Source of the DNA: Clostridia bacterium
Lineage (GTDB): Bacteria > Bacillota > Clostridia > Christensenellales > Aristaeellaceae
Length of the DNA stretch: 5,856 nucleotides
Reading direction: 5' to 3'
NCBI GenBank assembly: GCA_017412445.1
Contig: JAFPYA010000190.1
Location: forward strand, 1-5,856
Numbering within the stretch: the stretch's first letter is position 1; each line of letters starts with the position of its first letter. A program made the translations under genes and the position numbers. Shown piece by piece: positions 1 to 5,001 of this stretch. A model generated the notes under the pieces. The model saw only the letters and a program-made list of their open reading frames with translations. It made no database searches and was not told where the DNA came from.

Positions 1-2
1 CT

Positions 3-869
3 TTCAGAGGTCTTTCCGCATATAACGCGCAACCGAATGAAGCGGCAGAAGCGGTCATAACCTCAGCGGCCGGCGATTTTGTATTTTATAAAGCATCTAC
101 GGCAGACAGCGGCGGAGCCGTACTGTTCGCAAGCGACAGCTCAGCTGATGATGAAATTCTGAGCGACACCAGTTATTGGCTCGATGCCGCAACAGGCGAA
201 ACGGACGAACTGTCACTCGCAAGCATGAAGCAGGCGCCTGCAAACGACTTGGCACACTTTGCAAGCGTTGAAGCCAAAAGTTCAAACGTAAATGCAGCAA
301 TAGATACAATTCGGGCGCTCGTCGGCAATTACGCGGACGCATATATTGAAAGTGAGAATCTGACATCCTCCATAAGCGCAGGCGGCGTCATCAGAGTCAA
401 GAATGATCATCTGGACGCGTTTATGGATGACATAAACAAAGCGTTCCCATCTGCGGAAATAACCGTCGAGACTGTTGATGTAAACACGATTCACAGGGAT
501 GTATCAAAGCAAATCGACGACGCGTATGCGCTGGTTGACGAATTGAACCTCAAGCTGTACAGCGCAAAAGACGACAACGAGGTTGCCGCACTGAAGACTC
601 AGATCGAGAATGCGTATGACGTGATTTACGAATATGAAAACGCAGTTCGTCTAAGCCAAAAGGACATCGAATACGCAACCGTAAGATATATTATCACCGA
701 CAGTGCAAAGGCTTTAGCGGCAGCTGAAACTATGCACTTCAGCGGCGGATTCGGCGGGTTTATGAGCGACGTGCTCAAGGTAATGCTCATAATACTTCCT
801 ACAGCGCTTATCACGGCGATAATCACTCTGCACGTATCATCCGCAAAAAAGCGCAAAGTAGCAAGATAA
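3..869 (+). CDS. DUF4349 domain membrane protein, C-terminal part (5' end outside window)
   Basis: The reading frame is open from the first complete codon of the window to the TAA at 867-869, giving 288 visible residues. The ATG at 225 is only an internal methionine, because the frame continues upstream without a stop and no good ribosome binding site precedes it. Visible residues about 85-231 match the DUF4349 pattern. First comes a segment in which neighbouring residues are pooled over an 'Ala-Ile-Asp-Thr-Ile-Arg-Ala-Leu' helix, then an 'IRVKNDHLDAFMDDI' stretch like the family's 'RVP..rFdaf...l', then a 'DVNTIHRDVSKQIDD' stretch like its 'DVT..y.Dl'. A heptad-rich likely coiled coil follows, ending in 'IEYATVRYII'. 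A hydrophobic helix at about 257-277 and a basic tail (KKRKVAR) suggest one C-terminal membrane anchor with the bulk of the protein outside. The role of the family is not established; members are often described as possible signalling or lipoprotein-like membrane proteins. The first roughly 84 visible residues, acidic and Ala/Ser-rich, I do not recognise. Confidence 0.8.
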   Translation, partial: FRGLSAYNAQPNEAAEAVITSAAGDFVFYKASTADSGGAVLFASDSSADDEILSDTSYWLDAATGETDELSLASMKQAPANDLAHFASVEAKSSNVNAAIDTIRALVGNYADAYIESENLTSSISAGGVIRVKNDHLDAFMDDINKAFPSAEITVETVDVNTIHRDVSKQIDDAYALVDELNLKLYSAKDDNEVAALKTQIENAYDVIYEYENAVRLSQKDIEYATVRYIITDSAKALAAAETMHFSGGFGGFMSDVLKVMLIILPTALITAIITLHVSSAKKRKVAR

Positions 870-886
870 AGGTATAGAATAAAACC

Positions 887-915
887 GACGTGAGGAAACA
901 GCAGTACCTCACGTC
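887..915. terminator. Bidirectional intrinsic terminator between convergent genes
   Basis: GACGTGAGG (887-895) and CCTCACGTC (907-915) form a perfect 9-bp stem with an 11-base loop. On the + strand the stem is followed by AGTATTTTA; on the - strand it is followed by a GGTTTTATT tract. It lies between the 3' ends of the DUF4349 gene (stop 869) and the acetyltransferase gene (stop at 932), so it can serve both. The U-tracts are short, so termination may be moderate. Confidence 0.8.
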
Positions 916-931
916 AGTATTTTACCTCAAA

Positions 932-1408
932 TTACATGCAGCTTTCACAGTTGCCGCTGCAAGCACCTTTATTGCTTTTGGAGCAGCTGCCTTCAAGCCG
1001 TATTCCTTCTGCAGGCGCGCTCATTTCCACAACAGGCGAACCGAATGATGAAGCCTTAAGGCCGTAACGCGCGAAGAAATAAACGAGATCCTTCGGAACC
1101 GCTGCTTTTATGCTTGCGCAATTAAGCTCCTGCGCCCTGTAGAGCAGCATGCGAGCCAAAAGGTCGCCCATATATTTGTGACGCTGCTCGAGCAAAACGC
1201 CAAGATAGTCGATTCTGAAGCAGCTGTCGTCATCTATATAAAGGCGTGCGCTGCCCGATGGAACATCCTCGTCGTTGTAGACCACGGCATATACAGCCAT
1301 GTCGTCGTGCTCGTCGCTGCCGCAGTCAAATTCGGGTATGCGTTTTCTGATTTCAATGGCTTGGGCACTTTCTGCGTCAATACTGGAAAAATATTTGCCT
1401 CTGTACAT
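932..1408 (-). CDS. GNAT-family N-acetyltransferase with cysteine-rich C-terminal tail
   Basis: This is a 158-residue protein resembling GNAT acetyltransferases of the ElaA/YjcF kind, which would move an acetyl group from acetyl-CoA to an amine; the substrate cannot be told. Visible signs are an 'IEIRKRIPEFD' segment (18-28) like the family's 'IR..VFi.E', a central 'SGSARLYID' strand (51-59), then 'DYLGVLLEQRHKYMGDLL' (67-84) at the acetyl-CoA motif A position, and 'YFFARYGLKA' (110-119) like 'FYek.GF'. Motif A is degenerate: the usual R/Q-x-x-G-x-G/A reads R-H-K-Y-M-G, keeping only the last glycine (G81), so CoA binding may be altered. The last 17 residues add four cysteines (C142, C150, C154, C157) not needed for the fold. 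The start at 1408 is chosen because GGAGG sits 8 bases upstream; the longer ATG at 1426 lies upstream of the predicted transcription start. The gene is divergent from the DUF1292 gene and convergent with the DUF4349 gene. Confidence 0.72.
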   Translation of the reverse strand: MYRGKYFSSIDAESAQAIEIRKRIPEFDCGSDEHDDMAVYAVVYNDEDVPSGSARLYIDDDSCFRIDYLGVLLEQRHKYMGDLLARMLLYRAQELNCASIKAAVPKDLVYFFARYGLKASSFGSPVVEMSAPAEGIRLEGSCSKSNKGACSGNCESCM

Positions 1409-1416
1409 AGTTAAAA

Positions 1417-1421
1417 CCTCC
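1417..1421 (-). promoter_or_regulatory. Ribosome binding site deciding the acetyltransferase start
   Basis: On the - strand this reads GGAGG, 8 bases before the ATG at 1408-1406. It selects the start giving M-Y-R-G-K over the in-frame ATG at 1426, which has no comparable site. Confidence 0.8.
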
Positions 1422-1430
1422 ATCAAAGAA

Positions 1431-1459
1431 ATTATAAACCATTATTTGAGCAAAATCAA
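1431..1459 (-). promoter_or_regulatory. Sigma-A type promoter for the acetyltransferase gene
   Basis: The - strand reads TTGATT (1459-1454), a 17-base spacer, then TATAAT (1436-1431). The predicted transcript starts near 1424, leaving a leader of about 16 bases that begins just before the GGAGG site. Its -35 box faces away from the -35 box of the opposing promoter, with only 10 bases between them. Confidence 0.75.
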
Positions 1460-1469
1460 TACATCGCAC

Positions 1470-1498
1470 TTGCTTTTTACAGCTTAATGATATATAAT
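1470..1498 (+). promoter_or_regulatory. Sigma-A type promoter for the DUF1292-ispE operon
   Basis: TTGCTT (1470-1475), a 17-base spacer, then TATAAT (1493-1498). The predicted transcript starts near 1505, with a leader of about 24 bases. The position rules out the in-frame ATG at 1487 as a start codon, since it would not be transcribed from here. Confidence 0.75.
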
Positions 1499-1513
1499 AA
1501 ACCCACTTACAAC

Positions 1514-1520
1514 AAAGGAG
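1514..1520 (+). promoter_or_regulatory. Ribosome binding site deciding the DUF1292 start
   Basis: AAAGGAG lies 8 bases before the ATG at 1529, an ideal position, and so sets the start of the 107-residue protein. Confidence 0.8.
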
Positions 1521-1528
1521 CTACTCAA

Positions 1529-1852
1529 ATGGAAAACAACGAATTGGATCTTGTCACTTTTAAAGACGACAGCGACAACGAGATCACGATGCAGGTGCTC
1601 GATTACTTTTTCTATGAGGGAGAGGAATATGCCACCCTTATAGAGTACGATCCCGACAGTGAGTGTTCCTCATGCGAAGACTTAAGCTGTGACAGCTGCG
1701 ACAAGGGCGACGAACCCGTTGACGTTACGATTATGAAAATCGTGCCCGTAGGTGATGATGAAGAGGAGTTTGTCCCCATAGATGACGATCTCGCACTCAA
1801 GCTCGTCGAAATGCTGAACAGCGGCGCTTTCGACGCAGACGACGAGGAATAA
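1529..1852 (+). CDS. DUF1292 (YrzB-like) protein with a four-cysteine insert
   Basis: This 107-residue, very acidic protein fits the DUF1292 family by size and pattern. An 'LVTFKDDSDNEITMQVLDYF' opening (8-27) resembles the family's 'i.l.De.G.e..f.vld.fe'. 'EGEEYATLIEYDP' (30-42) resembles its 'v.g.eYavL.p', and an 'IMKIVP' strand (68-73) and a 'FVPIDDDLALKLVEML' C-terminal helix (81-96) follow. Family members are small cytosolic proteins of unknown molecular function, common in Firmicutes. The odd part is C46-x2-C49-x4-C54-x2-C57, placed in the acidic loop between the two central strands. Two CxxC pairs this close look like a zinc or iron-sulfur binding knuckle, though this is not shown. It is probably the first gene of an operon with ispE, which begins 15 bases after the stop. 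It is divergent from the acetyltransferase gene, which carries its own cysteine cluster. Confidence 0.82.
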   Translation: MENNELDLVTFKDDSDNEITMQVLDYFFYEGEEYATLIEYDPDSECSSCEDLSCDSCDKGDEPVDVTIMKIVPVGDDEEEFVPIDDDLALKLVEMLNSGAFDADDEE

Positions 1853-1867
1853 TCACGGCCTCTCAGC

Positions 1868-2704
1868 ATGGACGAACTGAGTCTCAACGCATACGCTAAG
1901 ATAAACTGGCGGCTGGAAATCACGGGGGTACGTACCGACGGTTATCACGAGCTGGACATGCTCATGCAGACGATAAGTCTGCATGATGTTTTATGCGTAA
2001 AAAAATCGAACGAGAATAAGCTTACCGTGAATAATGTGCCTGTAGAAGACGCAGATTCCAATCTCGTTATCAAGGCCGCCCATGCGCTGAGCGATTATAC
2101 GGGTGAAAACATAAGTGCAAGCTTTTCGCTCATTAAAAATATACCCTCGATGGCAGGGCTTGGCGGCGGCAGCTCCGATTGCGCAGCGGCGCTCAAGGCC
2201 TTAAACGAAATGTACAACCTCAGGCTCAGTACAGACGAGCTTATGCCTATAGCGCTGCGCTTGGGTGCAGATGTGCCTTTTTTTCTGCATTCTGGCCTTT
2301 GCAGAGTGAGGGGAATAGGGGAGCAAGTGGATAGAATTTCCCCTGCCCCGATGGCAAACCTCGTAATCTACCACGTCCAAGGCGGTCTGTCAACTCCCAA
2401 GGTTTATAAAAAGTTTGACGAGATGAAGCTTCCAACACGTAAAAGCGGCTGTGAAGCTTTTGTGAAAGGACTTATCTCCGGCAAAATCGATTCTCTGGAA
2501 CCTGTTAACGATCTTGAGCCTCCGGCTATAGCGTTGTTGCCCGATATCGCTTATTACAAAAATCTGCTGTCCTCGCACGGTGCGCTTTATACTCTTATGA
2601 GCGGAAGCGGTTCTGCCGTTTATGGCGTATTTGAAACGGAAGCCATGGCGGTAAAAGCCTCGTCTTTAATGCCTCATTCAGTTCATTCCATAACATTAAG
2701 TTAA
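1868..2704 (+). CDS. ispE: 4-diphosphocytidyl-2-C-methyl-D-erythritol kinase
   Basis: A complete 278-residue GHMP-superfamily kinase of normal IspE length. It phosphorylates the 2-hydroxyl of CDP-methylerythritol with ATP in the MEP pathway of isoprenoid synthesis, in the cytosol. The sequence shows the N-terminal 'AYAKIN' with catalytic Lys11 and 'RTDGYHELDMLMQTI' (22-36). The glycine-rich ATP loop 'PSMAGLGGGSSDCAAAL' spans 93-109, 'LGADVPFF' carries the catalytic Asp135, 'NDLEPP' lies at 214-219, and the third GHMP motif 'MSGSGSAVYGVF' at 244-255. All key residues are present, so the enzyme should be active. The start at 1868 is the only ATG possible, because the in-frame stop of the preceding gene is at 1850-1852. 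It has no clear ribosome binding site at the usual distance, so translation probably depends on coupling to the DUF1292 gene 15 bases upstream. Confidence 0.97.
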   Translation: MDELSLNAYAKINWRLEITGVRTDGYHELDMLMQTISLHDVLCVKKSNENKLTVNNVPVEDADSNLVIKAAHALSDYTGENISASFSLIKNIPSMAGLGGGSSDCAAALKALNEMYNLRLSTDELMPIALRLGADVPFFLHSGLCRVRGIGEQVDRISPAPMANLVIYHVQGGLSTPKVYKKFDEMKLPTRKSGCEAFVKGLISGKIDSLEPVNDLEPPAIALLPDIAYYKNLLSSHGALYTLMSGSGSAVYGVFETEAMAVKASSLMPHSVHSITLS

Positions 2705-2843
2705 ACTTTACACGATAATTTCTTATGCAGCACAACAATTTAAAAATTGAAATGTGTCTGCTCTTAATAACTTCATACATTTATTTTATGGAAATAAAAT
2801 ACCGTCGTAAAAGTTCTTAAACAATATAAGCGTGCATTTGTGA
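2705..2843. other. AT-rich intergenic region with two weak palindromes
   Basis: No coding frame is supported here. Two short palindromes are visible: CAATTT-AA-AAATTG (2736-2749), flanked by CACA (2731-2734) and TGTG (2753-2756), which lengthens it into an imperfect stem; and TATTTTAT-GGAA-ATAAAATA (2782-2801), an all-AT 8-bp stem. Neither is GC-rich nor followed by a clear T-run, so neither is a convincing ispE terminator. They could be weak terminators or protein binding sites upstream of the SH3-domain gene. Confidence 0.4.
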
Positions 2844-2849
2844 TATAAT
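2841..2849 (+). promoter_or_regulatory. Extended -10 promoter for the SH3-domain gene
   Basis: TGATATAAT (2841-2849) is a perfect extended -10 (TG-N-TATAAT). At 17-base spacing the -35 position (2821-2826, ACAATA) is poor, as is usual for promoters that rely on an extended -10. The transcript would start near 2856, giving a leader of about 24 bases. This excludes the in-frame ATG at 2850 as a start. Confidence 0.7.
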
Positions 2850-2863
2850 ATGCTATGTAGGAT

Positions 2864-2870
2864 AAGGGGG
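2864..2870 (+). promoter_or_regulatory. Ribosome binding site deciding the SH3-protein start
   Basis: AAGGGGG lies 9 bases before the ATG at 2880 and sets a start that places a textbook signal peptide at the very N-terminus. Confidence 0.75.
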
Positions 2871-2879
2871 AAGATAAAT

Positions 2880-3590
2880 ATGAAGAAAGGTATAGCTATA
2901 GCACTTTTGCTTTGCTTGGTGGTAAGCGCATTTACGATTGCCTCTGCCGCAAGCGTAAAGCTGGCAGTAAGGGGCGGATCCATTTGCTTAAGGACGGGTC
3001 CCGGTCTTAATTACAGCGTGATTGCCTATCTCAAGGACGGCGCAAAGATTACCGTTCTGTCGACCGGAAATGCCTGGTCAAAGGTGAGAAATGCAGCCGG
3101 CAAAGAAGGGTACATCAAAAACCTTTATATATCCGGCATAGGCAGCAAATACGCAGATGGAACCACGTATTATAAGCGAATGGACAAGGCAACCATAACC
3201 ACAAGCACTGTCATGCGCGCAGGTGCCTCATCCTCGACAGGTGCACTTGATACGCTTAAAAAGAACAGTGTTGTTACCGTGATGGGGGCAAACGGTTCTT
3301 GGAGACTTATACAGACTGCCGCAGGAAATCAGGGCTTTGTGAGCGCGAGCAGCTTGTCAATAAAAGGCAACTCCTCAAGCAGCGGCTCATCTACTGGCTC
3401 GGGCAAGACCGCAGTTGTAACGGCGACCGGTCTTTATATGCGCGAGGGCCCAGGTATGAGCTATTCGATTATAACCAAGCTTAAATACGGCACCAAAGTA
3501 CAATTGATAAATACTTCAGGAAACTGGTGGCTCGTATCTTACGGCAAGTATACGGGATATATGTACTATTCTTATCTCAAAAAGAAGTAA
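2880..3590 (+). CDS. Secreted protein with three bacterial SH3 (SH3b) domains
   Basis: A 236-residue protein with a Sec signal peptide: MKK, a hydrophobic core at residues 4-20, and a likely cleavage after A-S-A (21-23) or A24. The mature part is three SH3b repeats at about 27-86, 103-162 and 177-234. Each starts with a strand carrying a '(L/M)R.GPG' or 'MRAGASSS' element ('LRTGPGLNYSVI' at 37-48, 'MREGPGMSYSII' at 187-198). Each continues with 'L..G..V.V', a Trp ('NAW', 'GSW', 'NWW'), and a final 'G(Y/F)(I/V/M)' strand. A Ser/Gly linker (163-176) precedes the third domain. SH3b domains commonly bind peptidoglycan or other surface polymers. There is no catalytic domain, transmembrane anchor, lipobox or sorting motif, so it is probably a released or wall-bound adaptor; partner and ligand are unknown. 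It has its own promoter and converges on the lysA-like gene. Confidence 0.88.
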   Translation: MKKGIAIALLLCLVVSAFTIASAASVKLAVRGGSICLRTGPGLNYSVIAYLKDGAKITVLSTGNAWSKVRNAAGKEGYIKNLYISGIGSKYADGTTYYKRMDKATITTSTVMRAGASSSTGALDTLKKNSVVTVMGANGSWRLIQTAAGNQGFVSASSLSIKGNSSSSGSSTGSGKTAVVTATGLYMREGPGMSYSIITKLKYGTKVQLINTSGNWWLVSYGKYTGYMYYSYLKKK

Positions 3591-3606
3591 TTCAAGCGTT
3601 TTATTA

Positions 3607-3638
3607 AAGACTCTCGTCCGATTTCAGGCGAGGGTCTT
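3607..3638 (+). terminator. Intrinsic terminator hairpin after the SH3-domain gene
   Basis: AAGACTCTCGTC (3607-3618) pairs with GGCGAGGGTCTT (3627-3638) as a 12-bp stem with two G-U wobbles and an 8-base loop, followed by a short AATAT tract. The wobbles are valid only in RNA copied from the + strand; in the opposite transcript they become A-C mismatches. It is therefore best assigned to the SH3 gene, though the convergent lysA-like gene (stop 3650) may use it less efficiently. Confidence 0.75.
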
Positions 3639-3649
3639 AATATAACAAT

Positions 3650-4906
3650 CTACTTAAACTCAGGGCAGATATCGAGCGTGGCGAAGTAATCCTCAGGCGT
3701 TTCGGCGCGCCTGATCAATTCAAACGAGCCGTCTGTTTTCAAAAGTATTTCGGCGCTTCTGAGTCTGCCGTTGTAATTATAACCCATGCTGTGGCCATGC
3801 GCGCCGGTATCGTGGATTATGAGATAATCGCCAATTTCGATTTTGGGCAACATGCGGTCGATTGCAAATTTATCGTTGTTCTCACAAAGCGAACCGACTA
3901 TGTCGTATTGATGAACCGTAGGCTCATTCTCCTTACCGGCAACAGTTATATGGTGGTAAGCGCCGTACATAGCCGGGCGCATAAGATCTGCGCAACAAGC
4001 ATCGACGCCTATATACTCCTTATAAGTGTGCTTTTCATGAATCGCTTTTGTGATAAGACAGCCAGCCGACCCAGTCATGTACCTGCCAAGCTCTGTGCAA
4101 ATCCTTACTCCGTCTATGCCGTTTTTTACCAGCAGCTCATTGTAAGCCTCACATACACCGCTGCCGATTTCATTGATGTCCGCCTCAGACTCATTGGGCA
4201 GATAGGGTATGCCGATGCCGCCGGACAGGTTAATCATGAATATTTTGCAGTGAAGTTCGCATGTCAGATCCCTTGCCAGTTCCATAAGCACTCGAGCGAG
4301 ACCGGGATAATATGAACTGTCGGTGGTGTTGCTTGCTAAAAAGGCGTGCAGACCGAATTCCTTTACTCCCAAGGTCATGCATTTTTTAGCGGATTCGAAT
4401 ATCTGTTCTCGCGTCATACCGAATTTAGCGTCGCCGGGATTGCCCATTATCATATTGCCGATCTTGAATTCTCCGCCCGGGTTAAAGCGCAGGCAGATTT
4501 TTTCAGGTAAGCCGCATTCTTTAACGATGTAGTCAATCATCGTCAAATCGTCCAGATTGATAATAGCGCCAAGCCGTTTAGCGTATTTAAATTCTCCGGA
4601 TGGGGTTTCATTCGAAGAAAACATTATCTCATCGCCTTTAAAGCCCATTTTTTCAGCCAGCATGAGCTCACAAAGCGAGGCGCAGTCTACGCCGCAGCCC
4701 AGACGTTGCATTATGCGAATAACACCTGGTGTGGGGCAAGCCTTTACAGCGTAGTACTCCCTATAACCGCTGTTCCATGAAAAAGCCCGGTTGAGCCCGC
4801 AAACGCGATCGATAATCTCTTTTTCAGAATATAGATGATACGGCGTAGGGTAGTGCTCGGAGATTTTTTCCAAAAGCATCTTTGATGGAGTAAACTTTTT
4901 GCTCAT
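3650..4906 (-). CDS. lysA: Diaminopimelate decarboxylase family (fold-III PLP decarboxylase)
   Basis: This 418-residue protein is the usual length for a DAP decarboxylase, which converts meso-diaminopimelate to L-lysine and CO2 in the cytosol. Signs of the family are 'YYAVKAC' with the PLP-binding Lys55, 'GCGVDCASLCELMLA' (70-84), 'SSNETP' (97-102), and 'AIINLDDL' (114-121). Further on come 'NLSGGIGIPY' (226-235) for phosphate binding, 'ELGRYMTGSAG' (272-282), 'GSLCENNDKFA' (338-348) with the active-site Cys341-Glu342 pair, and the end motif 'SMGYNYNGRLRSAE' (373-386). It belongs to a variant clade: the usual 'H.HIGSQ' reads 'GLHAFLASNT' (185-194) and the usual 'GAY' near the C-terminus is 'GAH' (368-370). 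Substrate choice is therefore less certain than the fold. The start at 4906 is preferred over the in-frame GTG at 4918-4916, which lies within the ribosome binding site. The gene is divergent from the M19 peptidase gene. Confidence 0.82.
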   Translation of the reverse strand: MSKKFTPSKMLLEKISEHYPTPYHLYSEKEIIDRVCGLNRAFSWNSGYREYYAVKACPTPGVIRIMQRLGCGVDCASLCELMLAEKMGFKGDEIMFSSNETPSGEFKYAKRLGAIINLDDLTMIDYIVKECGLPEKICLRFNPGGEFKIGNMIMGNPGDAKFGMTREQIFESAKKCMTLGVKEFGLHAFLASNTTDSSYYPGLARVLMELARDLTCELHCKIFMINLSGGIGIPYLPNESEADINEIGSGVCEAYNELLVKNGIDGVRICTELGRYMTGSAGCLITKAIHEKHTYKEYIGVDACCADLMRPAMYGAYHHITVAGKENEPTVHQYDIVGSLCENNDKFAIDRMLPKIEIGDYLIIHDTGAHGHSMGYNYNGRLRSAEILLKTDGSFELIRRAETPEDYFATLDICPEFK

Positions 4907-4911
4907 ATTTA

Positions 4912-4934
4912 ACCACACCTCTAAAAAATGTGGT
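4912..4934. repeat. Inverted repeat over the lysA-like transcription start
   Basis: ACCACA (4912-4917) and TGTGGT (4929-4934) form a 6-bp inverted repeat with an 11-base centre. It covers the predicted lysA start site (near 4931) and its ribosome binding site, and touches the + strand -10 box. Because the transcript would begin inside one arm, a DNA operator is likelier than an RNA hairpin. Six base pairs could also arise by chance. Confidence 0.4.
4916..4922 (-). promoter_or_regulatory. Ribosome binding site deciding the lysA-like start
   Basis: The - strand reads AGAGGTG, ending 9 bases before the ATG at 4906-4904. The in-frame GTG at 4918-4916 is part of this site, which argues against using it as the start codon. 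Confidence 0.8.
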
Positions 4935-4939
4935 ATAAT
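4931..4939 (+). promoter_or_regulatory. Extended -10 promoter for the M19 peptidase gene
   Basis: TGGTATAAT (4931-4939) is an extended -10 element on the + strand; no good -35 is seen at 16-18 bases upstream. The transcript would start near 4946 with a leader of about 56 bases. Its TATAAT overlaps that of the - strand promoter in the palindrome TATAATTATA (4934-4943). Confidence 0.55.
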
Positions 4940-4967
4940 TATACTTGATTCGGAATATCTATGTCAA
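4938..4967 (-). promoter_or_regulatory. Consensus sigma-A promoter for the lysA-like gene
   Basis: The - strand reads TTGACA (4967-4962), an 18-base spacer, then TATAAT (4943-4938): both boxes are perfect. The transcript would begin near 4931, only about 25 bases before the ATG, which leaves no room for a lysine riboswitch. Strong basal transcription is expected unless a repressor acts. Confidence 0.85.
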
Positions 4968-5001
4968 TTGAAGTTTTGTAAATACATGTGAGGTGAAACT
5001 G

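Noticed and set aside
97..494. Two overlapping - strand frames within the DUF4349 gene
   Set aside because: Arg/Leu/Cys-rich translations without family resemblance; the + strand frame is open throughout and matches DUF4349.
1178..1414. 78-residue open frame on the + strand inside the acetyltransferase gene
   Set aside because: Antisense shadow of a gene with a clear promoter, ribosome binding site and GNAT pattern.
1612..1923. 103-residue open frame on the - strand
   Set aside because: Serine-rich product caused by reading the acidic DUF1292 gene backwards; no start signals.
2850..2879. Earlier ATG at 2850 for the SH3-domain protein
   Set aside because: It directly follows the -10 box, so it is not in the predicted transcript, and it would bury the signal peptide behind ten charged and polar residues.
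2705..2879. Small RNA or tRNA gene in the largest intergenic gap
   Set aside because: Very AT-rich with only two weak palindromes; no tRNA-like arms and no terminator matching a small RNA.
3791..4315. 174-residue open frame on the + strand
   Set aside because: It lies wholly antisense to the well-supported lysA-like gene, shows no recognisable motif and has no ribosome binding site; it is a shadow frame.
4907..4918. GTG start at 4918 for the lysA-like protein
   Set aside because: The GTG is part of the AGAGGTG ribosome binding site, and the ATG at 4906 is ideally spaced from it.
4919..5001. Riboswitch or T-box leader between the lysA-like and M19 genes
   Set aside because: The gap is under 100 bases and largely taken up by promoter elements; no long leader fold or T-box sequence is visible.
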